From positions 1 through 64,000 of IMG/VR virus record IMGVR_UViG_3300021197_001789: DNA of 64,000 nt. One strand, 5' to 3'. This DNA is from a virus. Shown here piece after piece: positions 32,901 through 42,103 of the stretch (positions within the stretch are counted from its first letter, which is position 1; each line of letters starts with the position of its first letter). Under the pieces are notes generated by a model that made no database searches, was not told where the DNA came from, and saw only the letters and a program-made list of their open reading frames with translations. The translations under genes were made by a program, and so were the position numbers.

Positions 32901-35900
32901 TTGTGGGTATTTAGATATATCTTCAGCAAATCACCCTCACATTTACAAGCCGCACAACGCAGACAACTCAGACTATATACCTAAACGAGGGGAAAGTAAA
33001 TTTAAGTTTTCGCTTATGGATGGAGAGGGTGGCCCAGGTGGGATAAGTGCTGGGGGTAACGCTGCATACGATAAATATGGTAATGCAAATTATGGCTCTA
33101 TCGCAGGGCGGGTAGATTTTGGATATGACGGGAGCAGCGTAAGTGTTTCTAGATACAATATAGGTAGTGGAGAACATTTATATCAGGCTATGGTTGGGGG
33201 GTCTGGTCTTGATTCAGATGATGAAATAGTAACAATCGGTATGACTCCAGCGGGCACAGGTAATGCGGGGGTAGGTATAGCTCTTGGTTTAGATGATAGC
33301 ACCGAGGGGGAAAATATTTTATATAGAGAAAAATACGTTGTAAGCGGTCCCTTTTTTACGGGTAGTATTGCTATGAACCCCGTTGTTGGGGAATCTACGG
33401 ACGCAGTAAACCCTAATCCATTTCCACCGATAAAAGACTACACAACAACTTTACCTCTTATATGGGTTAATAGCGGTCAGGTAACCTTAGGCACTAGCTC
33501 AACAATACCTTTAAACTGGTTAAATACATCCTACCCTTGGCCACAGGTTATAAGAAACGCTTCACTGCCTTTTATTGATAGTTCTGGATTTATAACAAAC
33601 GCAGAGATTGATGAGTACCCATTTTTTAACCCTCAGTTTTACCCATCGGATGCGGTCTGGGGGGATCCTACTAGTGTTATGGATTTAGACGTAGACGATA
33701 TTGTTGATAACCTCACCTCCCCTCCTGATCATAATCATTTTGGCTGTGTTGATTTTTCAAAATTCCACTCGCATATACATGGGCAAAGTCAGTCATCATA
33801 TGTAAGCGGGTTCGGCGAGGAAAATTTTTCATTCAAAACATCCGCAACACATGAGTTTGGTATAGTATACTACGACCAGAGGGGAAGGCACGGGTATGTA
33901 AACCACCTAGACTCGGTATATGTGGAGGGTTACTCTCCGCAAAAAAGAGGTTATAGTTTACAAGGTTCAGCACATATACAGCTAAGCCTCAAACACTCAC
34001 CCCCGTCTTGGGCTCACAACTACAAAATAGCATATTCTAAAAACACTAGCGTTTCTGACTTTGTACAATACTCCGCTGGGGGTGCATTCGTTGCCGAGGG
34101 AGAGAGTACGGCGGGCGATCCATCTAAAATCTATGTATCCTTAAATTACCTTCAGGGTCATCCTATATCTTACTCCAGTGCCTGGGGTGCTAGATCTAAA
34201 GAGGGGAGTATGGCTATATATACCCCGCAAGAAGGGGATAGACTGAGAGTTATATCTCATATGATGCCGCCTTCTTCAGAGGCTGCACCTACAAACATAT
34301 ACCCATTTAATTATGAGTTTGAGGTGTCTGGGGTTGTATCGCTTGATAATACTGAGGAAAACCCTTTATCTTATATTAACGACTCTGAAACTATTGTAGA
34401 CGAAAACAGGCAAGGCTTGTTTATTATATTAAAAAATAATAACTCGGCATCTGGATTTAGATATCAAGACGTAAGAGATGCGGTGCACAACTGGGGTAAT
34501 AATTGTATCGTTGAGATATTTTCACCCGTTAAAGAGATAGACCCTGAGGATAGATTGTATTACGAAATAGGCAAAACCTACAAAGTCTTAAGGCAAGAAA
34601 ACGCAGATGGGGAAGCTGAGTATGTGCATGAAGAAAATAATGTGCTTTTAACCGAGGGTGATGTATATTTTAGAAATACCGCGGTTAACCTAAGAGACTA
34701 TAATACGGACTTAAATGATACTGGCTTAATAGGGTACGAGGATATAATAATAAACACTGAGCCAGATGATATTGAAACAGCAGACGTAAACGAGTTTAGG
34801 ACATCGGAGTCTAACTTTAAGAGCTATTATCTAGAGTCTCCTGTGGGTACAGATTTGTTTAAATCAGATGCTATTTCTATAGGTCGCCCGAACATAATTA
34901 AGCACGATGCATCAGAAAACCGCAAGTTAGCTAGCGTTATACATTCCGATAAGGATATTATAGACTCCAGCAAAGTCTCTTACTCTTCTTTTAATCGCTC
35001 TATACCTATAGATCAGGATTTAGATATCAAGGGGGGTGAAATAAACTATCTCACCAATCACGGGGAAAACTGCTTCTTTGTTCAGAAAAATAAATGTGGG
35101 TATATACCTATAGATAGAAACATAATTTCAGATGTATCTGGTGAGTCTAGTCTTATTGCATCTAGTAAATTTTTCAACACCCCCAAATACTACGCGGGTA
35201 GAGCTGGGGCGGATGGAAATCCTGAATCGGTTGTAAGTGTAGATAGCACCGCATATTTTGCACACAAAACATTAGGGGAGGTATATAAGGTCTCTGGGGC
35301 AAATGGGGTGCAGATAATTTCAGAAATAAACATGAAGTCATATTTCAGAGATTTGTTTCAAACCGCTATGGCTAAGTCTTTTACTGGCGGCCCCGTGCGT
35401 GTGGTAGGAGGATATGACCCATTGAAAAGTGAATATCTTTTAACCGTATTAAACCCAGGTAGATTTAAAGACAGACCAGAATTACCACCTGTGGAAAGGC
35501 CTAATCAGTTTGATTCGTCTGAAATAATATACGGGTGCACTGACTCTTTATCAGATAACTACAACCCAGAGGCTACCGTAAGTGATGGCTCATGTACATA
35601 TGTGTACGGGTGTACAAATCCTCTTGCAGATAACTATAACCCAGATGCTAACGTAAATGACAGTAACTGCATAGCTAACCCTGATTTATTCTGGTTTAAC
35701 CCCTGCAATTACCCTCAGCTTTTTAATGAGGAAGGCTATGTAGATGATTTTTCAATATTAGGAGCTTGGGAGACAGCAAGGAGTTTTGCGCAGGTTGATG
35801 AAAATGGCGTATTTGGGGTTGAGGGAATAAATGATTTTTTTGTAATGACAAATCAGTATCAACAACTTTTAGATGCTGGATCTACAGCCGAAACAATTAA

Positions 35901-37344
35901 TTTAGTCTGGTCTTTACAATATCCTATCCAAGGTGAGTTTCTAGGTTTGGCTTCTTATGTAGGGATGGGAAATAATATTAACTATCTTAATAATGGCCCT
36001 CAAAATGTATACGGAGAGGGGTTTTTTACAGAGTCTTATGATTTTTATTGCGAGAATGACGTTACACAAGGTTTATCTGGGGGAGGTGAAACACAAGGAA
36101 TCCCTGGGGGAGGCGGCGGTAATTTAGACTACAACGGTAGCGGAAGCAGCACAAACGGAGGAGGGGGGTTACCACCAACTGTACCGCCACCAACTGTACC
36201 ACCACCAGGGTTGCCTTTAGCTCAGAGAAATACTAACTCAAGGGCGCAGACACAGCCTCTACCTTTTACGGGGAATCTGTGTGATTATGATATGCTTATA
36301 GATCCTCTAACTAGCGCTATAACTGCCGAAAGTATAACTCATGCCTTTAACCTTTTAAGGGATATTGTTGAATCTAATGATGGAGAAGGAATATCACCAT
36401 ATAATTCTGATGGTTACGGTGGGTTAGTAGCGTTAACTCATCTTTTCCCAAATTTTGCCAACGGGACCACAGAGTGGCCTGGGCTGGTGGGTCAGGGGAC
36501 ACTAATTCCATCAGACCCTAGTTTAGATGGTTTTTATAATACAACTTCAGGGGCGTGGGTTGAAAACTTCCCAACCATGGATTTTGAAAGCTATGGTGGA
36601 AACTGGTTTAACGGGTCAGATCTTATTAGCGCTTTAGCCACATTAAACCCTGAGTGGTATACTGTGCAAAACGGAATTGTAACAGGAGGGCCGCAGAGCA
36701 ATGATACACTTTCTTTACCCTGCGTTTCTAATCCTGAGCCAACACTGGAATACACGGGGAACCTGTGTGACTACCCTATATTAGCTGATAATAATGGCGT
36801 AATATCCTTCGAGTCCATAATGCTTGCGTACGAAGATGTGTTAGATATGATGGGGCTTAATGAAAGTGATCCAAATTATATAACTATGGCGGAGGCAACG
36901 TTTGTTTTCCCCGATATAAGCGGTGATGGACAGATCCAAACTCAAGACATTGTACAGCTTTTAACAAACGATACAACTATTTTATGTAATGGTCCTGTCC
37001 CTCCCTCACAAAACATATGCGACTATCCTTTGCTTGTAAATGACCAAGGTTTTATAACAACTCAATCTATAAGCGATGCCGTTTCCTTTGTATCTAATGG
37101 AATTTCTCAAGGAGATTTTTCTTCCGAATATGGGACGAGCTTACTGCCAGACTATAATAATGATGGACTTATAAGTACTACTGATATTTTATCTCTTCTT
37201 AATCTTCCGTTGCCTATAAACTGCGGGGAGGGGATTCCAGGTATAGTTAAACCTATTAAAGACAGGCGGATTTCAAATTTAACCTCTGCAAAAGACTCAG
37301 CAGTAAAACAAGTAAAGAACAAAAGAAAAAAAGATAATTACTAA
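29929..37344 (+). CDS. Giant tail protein with dockerin-like modules (2471 aa)
   Basis: A very large beta-rich tail component. The N-terminus (DKSSDHKLVPKTSMIDALN ... GILKNIKGNKNV) is of a type seen at the start of tail hub/spike proteins in Bacteroidetes phages. Around residues 1868-1917 are two 25-residue GCTD..DNYNP.A.V.D.(S/N)C repeats. A Gly- and Pro-rich linker (PPTVPPPTVPPPG) follows near 2085. Four modules starting [NP/NL/NI]-C-[DN]-Y (residues 1924, 2116, 2278, 2362) follow, two of them containing calcium-binding-loop-like segments DISGDGQIQTQD (2329) and DYNNDGLISTTD (2408), as in dockerins. Probably receptor binding; function inferred. Confidence 0.75.
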   Translation: MIDKITPRALDKSSDHKLVPKTSMIDALNMYISEDSIDEEGNSGILKNIKGNKNVEYGIGNDYPINPGVGFKVIGSVTDSLTHICYFFVWSEDARDHGVWAYDKYGKLPQGAGTNLNATMGIENSIRKIFTSSQFNFPEHGFVKGDIVHKSGSEFYRRDIQLGEYDFEAIAQAIFAMLDAGEFPETLDVETPLGASSPIFADDSLNIRFPSEEGNIYPNLIEWFDNPRRSKLKAEFERDAILYFTDNENEPRKINIYRALLNQLTHIGGYDAISVADFICACPKTPLDRISFEFSPDLLRSVNNFSTSPGFQFAYQNIYIDGAESAISTYSQIAFPPSVLNRGAAQTSNLLGHNLCTLTLPVLGVEIESIRILARYGNTSNFFEIDEVKNKRDKFDDNNLWNHSTRKYKFYNDRVGFGVSPKEVDKTFDNLPRKAQAQTTISNRLVYGNYVEGYDNVETNCSSQVIYNPRPIDFLDLVIKAHPSIEPTPFGDNKTVGFQIDTTEIPPTVPKDTVIQVALDYTPHSNFHLYQAHNTSGTVGSSYHQSRQVGKYSSNANGYRHWPLTHEHNFFFEEGESEDDVDGFNFTHGTENSPSPADLQEQGFPSEDAGFNIDSWGTKSGSGGAYLTKGEPFFGQNYGVGAKADESLSDLATPGNINDLPLWRVTNSHTSAAGIVDLENGHKARYGTSAGNPLILSQAPLRFEVKFKVVESIVGNAKSVVAAIITEALAGADGVPFSQGGGGVFTYAAFIENGVCEEVVNTVRVTKDQYDLGLGYDPENISNSNFSFPSFAQNDDLSQLVCGLGALDHTDNTIGDLGTYWGRGAQESIPFGFFIINRAEVDFYLEQVGGDHQDGKHMRLCISKIDVEQEDIMTCIRRLDPRSPWWAVHPSTIQDPTFAGSFSASNGGNGDLTIWDTTGVDGSSEAELWQSSFPYKFKLPDPLFHEGHPAFVNPYKWFIAMFDVSSDLTDFDSSLFEGANFFNERWVNLGFCGYLDISSANHPHIYKPHNADNSDYIPKRGESKFKFSLMDGEGGPGGISAGGNAAYDKYGNANYGSIAGRVDFGYDGSSVSVSRYNIGSGEHLYQAMVGGSGLDSDDEIVTIGMTPAGTGNAGVGIALGLDDSTEGENILYREKYVVSGPFFTGSIAMNPVVGESTDAVNPNPFPPIKDYTTTLPLIWVNSGQVTLGTSSTIPLNWLNTSYPWPQVIRNASLPFIDSSGFITNAEIDEYPFFNPQFYPSDAVWGDPTSVMDLDVDDIVDNLTSPPDHNHFGCVDFSKFHSHIHGQSQSSYVSGFGEENFSFKTSATHEFGIVYYDQRGRHGYVNHLDSVYVEGYSPQKRGYSLQGSAHIQLSLKHSPPSWAHNYKIAYSKNTSVSDFVQYSAGGAFVAEGESTAGDPSKIYVSLNYLQGHPISYSSAWGARSKEGSMAIYTPQEGDRLRVISHMMPPSSEAAPTNIYPFNYEFEVSGVVSLDNTEENPLSYINDSETIVDENRQGLFIILKNNNSASGFRYQDVRDAVHNWGNNCIVEIFSPVKEIDPEDRLYYEIGKTYKVLRQENADGEAEYVHEENNVLLTEGDVYFRNTAVNLRDYNTDLNDTGLIGYEDIIINTEPDDIETADVNEFRTSESNFKSYYLESPVGTDLFKSDAISIGRPNIIKHDASENRKLASVIHSDKDIIDSSKVSYSSFNRSIPIDQDLDIKGGEINYLTNHGENCFFVQKNKCGYIPIDRNIISDVSGESSLIASSKFFNTPKYYAGRAGADGNPESVVSVDSTAYFAHKTLGEVYKVSGANGVQIISEINMKSYFRDLFQTAMAKSFTGGPVRVVGGYDPLKSEYLLTVLNPGRFKDRPELPPVERPNQFDSSEIIYGCTDSLSDNYNPEATVSDGSCTYVYGCTNPLADNYNPDANVNDSNCIANPDLFWFNPCNYPQLFNEEGYVDDFSILGAWETARSFAQVDENGVFGVEGINDFFVMTNQYQQLLDAGSTAETINLVWSLQYPIQGEFLGLASYVGMGNNINYLNNGPQNVYGEGFFTESYDFYCENDVTQGLSGGGETQGIPGGGGGNLDYNGSGSSTNGGGGLPPTVPPPTVPPPGLPLAQRNTNSRAQTQPLPFTGNLCDYDMLIDPLTSAITAESITHAFNLLRDIVESNDGEGISPYNSDGYGGLVALTHLFPNFANGTTEWPGLVGQGTLIPSDPSLDGFYNTTSGAWVENFPTMDFESYGGNWFNGSDLISALATLNPEWYTVQNGIVTGGPQSNDTLSLPCVSNPEPTLEYTGNLCDYPILADNNGVISFESIMLAYEDVLDMMGLNESDPNYITMAEATFVFPDISGDGQIQTQDIVQLLTNDTTILCNGPVPPSQNICDYPLLVNDQGFITTQSISDAVSFVSNGISQGDFSSEYGTSLLPDYNNDGLISTTDILSLLNLPLPINCGEGIPGIVKPIKDRRISNLTSAKDSAVKQVKNKRKKDNY

Positions 37345-37346
37345 TT

Positions 37347-38816
37347 ATGCCTCACGAATCAACGCTTACAGGATCAACATCAAGTTTACCTTTATACACA
37401 GGTACTACTATTTCGTTCTCAACGAAATCAAATGTATGGAGGTCTAGGTATTCTTTTACCCCATCATGTTATATGACGGTAAATAACGAGATGTTATCTA
37501 GTAATATAGAAGTAGGTGACGTTTCAGGAATAACTGATTTGGGTTCTGATTATAATATGGGTCCAGAAAATGCAATAAGCTTTTATGGTGTTGGGGCAGT
37601 TATGTCTAGCCAGTTTCCTCTTAACGGAAACAGTAGAGTGTGGAAGCACGATGTAAACTCAGTGTATAATCACTTTTATAATGCGCCTGTTGCGCCTTCA
37701 TCTGTAGAGGTTGTATCTAATGACAATCCTTCGTCTGTCAAAATATTTAAAAGTCTTTCTCTAGAAAGCAGCACTACGGGCTGGGAGGGTGAAGTATATA
37801 CAAACGAAGACAGGGGTGAACAGGCTCAACAGCAAGGATTTTTTCTAAATTTTATTGAAAAGGAGGGGGTGCAATACGCTGAAATTCCTAAGGATTTATT
37901 AAACTCCACAGGGAATCTTTATCTTGTGGGACGGGTGCTTTTAAAGCAACAACTCTATCCTTTTGACAATGAGGGTAATTGGATAGGTAATTATATACAG
38001 GAATATAATTGGTTTGGCCCTTCCTTAGATGCTAACGGTGATCCTGTTGCCCCATATGCCGAAGAAGGAGATGTTGTCCCTGCAGAAACGTGGGATGTTC
38101 CTTTATGGGGACCGCCTCTTGCTGGATTCCCAAGCGCGGGATCTTCAGGGGTGTTTTTTGGTAAAAGCTTATTATCCGTAACGGAGGATGGGGAAATTTA
38201 TTCAGCTTTACCAGGGTTGTATCCAGCCAACCCAGACTCTTATGGGTATAAATCAGGTGGAATAAGGTTGGTATCATATACTAATCAACATCAACCCATA
38301 AGTCACCTTACAGGGGATTGGAAACCCCCCAATAGCGTTAGGCTTAAGCTAGGTAGATCCACTCTTGGGGTTCAGCAGCAAATACTTGGAGAATTTGTGG
38401 AGGAGCTAATTAAGGACGTTGAGGCATTTGATCCCTACGATACCTGTGCGGATTCAGGGCTGCCACCATGTGCTCCTGGGTGTTTTACTCCCATAGAAGA
38501 TTTTACCTTTGAGAGCACCCAGTGCCTGATCCATTATTTTGGATATGAGCCAACAGAAGAAGATTTAGCAAATGGTATATGGACTGGAACTTTACCTGGT
38601 GCTGCTGTTATTGTAGACCCAAACCTTGCATTTGATATTAATAGGAATGGCTGGGTTGGTGTTTATGTATTGATGGATCCTTTACTAAACGGAGATATGA
38701 TGAGAGGTCCATATGCAGGAATAAAACTTACCGCACCCAACCCATCTGAAGCAATAGAACTGTTCGCAATCAATGTGGATTATGAAAAGACAAAGCTTGA
38801 TGGTAGTTTGGGTTAA
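37347..38816 (+). CDS. Tail-associated protein (489 aa)
   Basis: Beta-rich protein two bases after the giant tail gene. It has a Thr/Ser-rich start (STLTGSTSSLPLYTGTTIS), many aromatic and Gly/Pro turns, a cysteine-rich patch (DTCADSGLPPCAPGCFTP, about residues 372-389) and AFDINRNGWVGVYVLMDPL near the end, where 'DINRNGW' looks like a calcium-binding loop. It is probably a fibre or receptor-binding subunit paired with the giant protein. Not recognised further. Confidence 0.65.
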   Translation: MPHESTLTGSTSSLPLYTGTTISFSTKSNVWRSRYSFTPSCYMTVNNEMLSSNIEVGDVSGITDLGSDYNMGPENAISFYGVGAVMSSQFPLNGNSRVWKHDVNSVYNHFYNAPVAPSSVEVVSNDNPSSVKIFKSLSLESSTTGWEGEVYTNEDRGEQAQQQGFFLNFIEKEGVQYAEIPKDLLNSTGNLYLVGRVLLKQQLYPFDNEGNWIGNYIQEYNWFGPSLDANGDPVAPYAEEGDVVPAETWDVPLWGPPLAGFPSAGSSGVFFGKSLLSVTEDGEIYSALPGLYPANPDSYGYKSGGIRLVSYTNQHQPISHLTGDWKPPNSVRLKLGRSTLGVQQQILGEFVEELIKDVEAFDPYDTCADSGLPPCAPGCFTPIEDFTFESTQCLIHYFGYEPTEEDLANGIWTGTLPGAAVIVDPNLAFDINRNGWVGVYVLMDPLLNGDMMRGPYAGIKLTAPNPSEAIELFAINVDYEKTKLDGSLG

Positions 38817-38822
38817 ATTCAC

Positions 38823-38830
38823 TAAATTTG
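38823..38830 (+). promoter_or_regulatory. Promoter TAAATTTG
   Basis: TAAATTTG follows the tail gene stop; the ATG at 38838 begins seven bases after the final G. Drives the internal virion genes. Confidence 0.5.
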
Positions 38831-38837
38831 TAAAACT

Positions 38838-40115
38838 ATGAGCGAAAAGAAATATAACACAGGTGGGCAGATTGATTTTATGGACCTAATCAATAGAGGT
38901 CTTCAATCTCAAGTAAACCCTGAGGTTCTCGCTAAGCAAAGACGTCAACAAGGCGTTATATCGGGGGTGGCTGGTATAGCCGACGCTATAAGTGGCGGTG
39001 TGGGGCAGAGACAGGCCGAAGGTGATATAGAAACATTTGGTGCTGAGGCCGATGCAATTAGGCAGCAGATGAGGGATATGAAGGCTCCGAGTATAATGAG
39101 CCCAGAGAATCAGGCCGCCGCAGTACGTAACGCAACTATACTTGGTGCAGGAAGACCCCAGGAGGACTCATCAGAGCTCGCTGCAGCGAAGATGGCTATG
39201 GATGCAGGGGCAGACCCAGCTAACATACAAAGAGCGCTTACAGAGGCTGAGGCGCAGAAAGACGCAACAGCAAGAGCAGAGCAACAAGGAGCGTTTAGAG
39301 AAGGTCTTGGGTATGCACATCAAGATGCTATGAGCGATTACCAGAGGCAGATGCAAAATCTCGGTATGGATTACGACGAAAACCAGAGAGCATTAGAGAT
39401 GGCGCAGAACCAGAGTTTAGCGGCTCAGCAGCAGAAGCAGGGTGGTTTTAGTAATCTGGCTCGTGGTACTACTCAGTTTCTTTCTTCTGGTGGCGTAGAT
39501 GCTATAGGAAATTTGTTTGGAAATAAAAACAAAACAACAACAGGTACAGGAGGTGAAGGTATGTTTGGGGCTAAAGACACACCTTTTGGAACGGGAGGTT
39601 TAGAAGGAACTTCTTTTTTGGATAAATCTATTCAAGGGCAAGGTTTAAGTCAAGTTCAAAAGTTAAACATGCTAAGAAGCGGCAGATCTCCCGACACGGG
39701 GCCTCAGGGGATTTTTCCTACGGGCATAAATGATTTGATTGGGAACCTTAATACATTGTCTGGCCCTTACAGTGTTGGTTTAGGTCAGCAAACCGCAAAT
39801 CCACCTATTCCATATAATAATGCATATGCTCAAGGAGGTGCTGTACAAGCAACCCCAGGGGCGTTTAATCACGACAACGGGGATGGAGAGTTTCAAACTG
39901 GTGAAAATGAGATACTTGGGTTTGCTCAAACAGCAAACGGTTTAGAAGACACTGGCATCCGTATGACGGGTGGTGAGTTTGTTATCAACCCTGATCAGGC
40001 GGAAGGTATGGAGAAGGCATACGACAGAATAAAAAGAAAAAAAGATCCAAGCAGAGCAGACTTAATGGCTCTATATGAGGCGGTTCGCTTTCTTGACGAA
40101 CCTCAATTTGATTAA
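38838..40115 (+). CDS. Internal virion protein with GG motifs (425 aa)
   Basis: Starts MSEKKYNTGGQIDFMDLIN and later has YAQGGAVQATPGAFNHD and TGGEFVINPDQAEGM. The 'TPGxFxHDNxDGE...TGGEFVINPDQ' end resembles a conserved segment of marine-phage internal virion proteins. The middle is a long Ala/Gln-rich helix (MAMDAGADPANIQRALTEAE), and a glycine-rich linker precedes the C-terminal part. It is likely ejected with the two downstream proteins. Confidence 0.65.
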   Translation: MSEKKYNTGGQIDFMDLINRGLQSQVNPEVLAKQRRQQGVISGVAGIADAISGGVGQRQAEGDIETFGAEADAIRQQMRDMKAPSIMSPENQAAAVRNATILGAGRPQEDSSELAAAKMAMDAGADPANIQRALTEAEAQKDATARAEQQGAFREGLGYAHQDAMSDYQRQMQNLGMDYDENQRALEMAQNQSLAAQQQKQGGFSNLARGTTQFLSSGGVDAIGNLFGNKNKTTTGTGGEGMFGAKDTPFGTGGLEGTSFLDKSIQGQGLSQVQKLNMLRSGRSPDTGPQGIFPTGINDLIGNLNTLSGPYSVGLGQQTANPPIPYNNAYAQGGAVQATPGAFNHDNGDGEFQTGENEILGFAQTANGLEDTGIRMTGGEFVINPDQAEGMEKAYDRIKRKKDPSRADLMALYEAVRFLDEPQFD

Positions 40116-40117
40116 AA

Positions 40118-41962
40118 ATGGAAAATAAATATTACGATCACTTAAAACCTAAGCTACCGAGGCAGAGTTTTTCTGACGTTGTTAATGAGCAATTAAATAT
40201 TGTTCAGCAGCAACAGCAGTCTAGGTTTGCACAGGAACTACGTGCACAGAAAGACCAACGCAAAGTATTGGACGCACAACAAAAGCAACTGCTTGGTTTT
40301 GACGTATCTAAGTTTTCGGATATTGACAAAGAGGTATTTGCCGCTAAAAGAGATTGGTTGGCCGATAGAATAAATAATTACTATTACACGGGGAGTAAGC
40401 GCGGGGAGTTTATTAACGATGTTAACGATCTCTCAAACAGATTTGAGGAGCTAGAGTACCATCAGAACAATACCGCCACGGAGAAAGAAGCATTAGAGTC
40501 GTATGTAAGTGGGACAAAGAAGTGGACAGATAAGACCTTAAGACTTGGGGATGACGTTAACTCATTGAATTACAAGAACTCACAGTGGAATAACTCAGGT
40601 ATAGACCCTAACTCACTGGAGATAGATCCAGCTACGGGCGATGCATTTGGGTATTACGTTGATATAAATGGAACTAGATTAAAGGATGAAAGCGGTGCAG
40701 ATCAATTTGGACCAGTACAGCTCTCCCCAACACGCGGATCTAAAGAGTATTTCTCGCCCACGGTAACCCCGTATGACAACTTGCTTCCTGGTGAGTTCTC
40801 TAAAAAACACGCTTCAGGTGCTACAAGATTAAAAAGGAATACCACAGACTACGCTTCTCTTGATGAAAAAAGAGCAGAATTAAGAGGCTGGGTTACTGCA
40901 GACGTTTTAAACGATCCTTCCGCTGTATCTACGGCACGCAAACAGTTTAACGAAAACTACGGGGAGGATGTATCCGAATCTATACTTCAGACCGATCAGG
41001 TTAAAAACGAAGGACAGGAAGGGTATATACCTATGGACTTGCGTGAGTATATAGATGAAACGATGCGGTTCCTTGAGGGTAATCTTCTTGATACATCAAG
41101 TAAAGGCTCCAAAGACGACGGACCTAAGGTATTCCCATCTTCCGTAGAGTTCCAATTAGACAGCTTTACAAGACCTAACTCAGGGTTTACTGGTCCAATG
41201 TTACCAGGAAGTGAGCTCCAGGGGGGTGAGAAGTTTGGTAGTGGTATAAGCACTCTGATGGTGCCTAAGTCGGGTGTAGGTAAATCCGCTATGATGATAG
41301 AGAGTACATATGTACCACAGGACGATCAGGATCCTCGCTTACATGAAGTTAGCGATCAGTATAGAGTGCTAGGTGTGGCTATAGATGAAAGCGACGTACC
41401 AAACCTATTTGTGCGCGCGGAGATGTACATGGAGGAGGATGTAACTGAGGTAAACCCATATTTAGCTGGGCTCGAAGGCGTAAAACCTCCAGAAGGAAAA
41501 ACAAAAAACGTTAAAACAGTAAAAAATATAGTTGTTACCACACATAATGAAAAGGGTGAAAGAAATGAAGAGTATGTAACTATATTAGCTCAGCTAGGAT
41601 ATGCCGCAGGCGTAACGGAAGGGGAAAGAGATGATGCCATAAAGAAAGGGATGGAAGTTTTGAGAAGGTATAATGATAGTGAAGCACAGATATTTGCATC
41701 TATGCCTAATTCTAATGATGAATCCACTCAACAGGCTCCTAATGCTGGACAGCAGATGATGGGGGATATGCAATTTGCAAGCGCAATCGAACCAATACTC
41801 ATAGAAAGTCAAGGGAAACAAGAGGCGGATATGACTTTAGCTAGCTTGCTAGAATACATTAAAGAAAACCCAGACGATAAAGAAGAAATACTACAAAACA
41901 CCCAAAGCGGGAACATCCCATACTTCGGGAGCGATGGGCAATTATACTACGAAGGGCAGTAG
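40118..41962 (+). CDS. Internal virion protein (614 aa)
   Basis: The N-terminal ~100 residues are a Gln-rich helix (QQQQQSRFAQELRAQKDQRK) with coiled-coil spacing. A mixed body with several polar loops and an acidic, helical C-terminus ending in SLLEYIKENPDDKEEILQN follows. It lies between two other large virion proteins, three bases after the first. No enzymatic motif is found. Probably part of the ejectosome-like internal complex. Confidence 0.65.
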   Translation: MENKYYDHLKPKLPRQSFSDVVNEQLNIVQQQQQSRFAQELRAQKDQRKVLDAQQKQLLGFDVSKFSDIDKEVFAAKRDWLADRINNYYYTGSKRGEFINDVNDLSNRFEELEYHQNNTATEKEALESYVSGTKKWTDKTLRLGDDVNSLNYKNSQWNNSGIDPNSLEIDPATGDAFGYYVDINGTRLKDESGADQFGPVQLSPTRGSKEYFSPTVTPYDNLLPGEFSKKHASGATRLKRNTTDYASLDEKRAELRGWVTADVLNDPSAVSTARKQFNENYGEDVSESILQTDQVKNEGQEGYIPMDLREYIDETMRFLEGNLLDTSSKGSKDDGPKVFPSSVEFQLDSFTRPNSGFTGPMLPGSELQGGEKFGSGISTLMVPKSGVGKSAMMIESTYVPQDDQDPRLHEVSDQYRVLGVAIDESDVPNLFVRAEMYMEEDVTEVNPYLAGLEGVKPPEGKTKNVKTVKNIVVTTHNEKGERNEEYVTILAQLGYAAGVTEGERDDAIKKGMEVLRRYNDSEAQIFASMPNSNDESTQQAPNAGQQMMGDMQFASAIEPILIESQGKQEADMTLASLLEYIKENPDDKEEILQNTQSGNIPYFGSDGQLYYEGQ

Positions 41963-41977
41963 TGGCATTTAATTCAT

Positions 41978-41985
41978 TATATTTG
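41978..41985 (+). promoter_or_regulatory. Promoter TATATTTG before the giant ejection gene
   Basis: TATATTTG with an in-frame ATG 15 bases downstream (42001) rather than at the long frame's own first ATG (42104). This suggests translation begins at 42001. Confidence 0.6.
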
Positions 41986-42000
41986 TAATAAATAACGCAT

Positions 42001-42103
42001 ATGTCGACAAGGAAACTTTCACAAAAAGATGACCAGTTCATCAACGATCTGATAAGCGATAAGCAGGCTTTTTTTTTTAAAGGAAAAGCCAAAAAAGGTT
42101 TCG
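42001..42103 (+). other. Probable 5' part of the giant gene, out of frame at a T10 tract
   Basis: From the promoter-proximal ATG at 42001 a frame reads MSTRKLSQKDDQFINDLI... through a ten-T run (42069-42078). The downstream 2909-codon frame is open from 42056 and lies one base ahead. A +1 shift at the T tract, or a one-base error in the assembly, would fuse the two to give a longer N-terminus. Alone, the frame runs only to 42231 and its second half overlaps the large gene, so it is not a credible separate gene. Confidence 0.5.
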
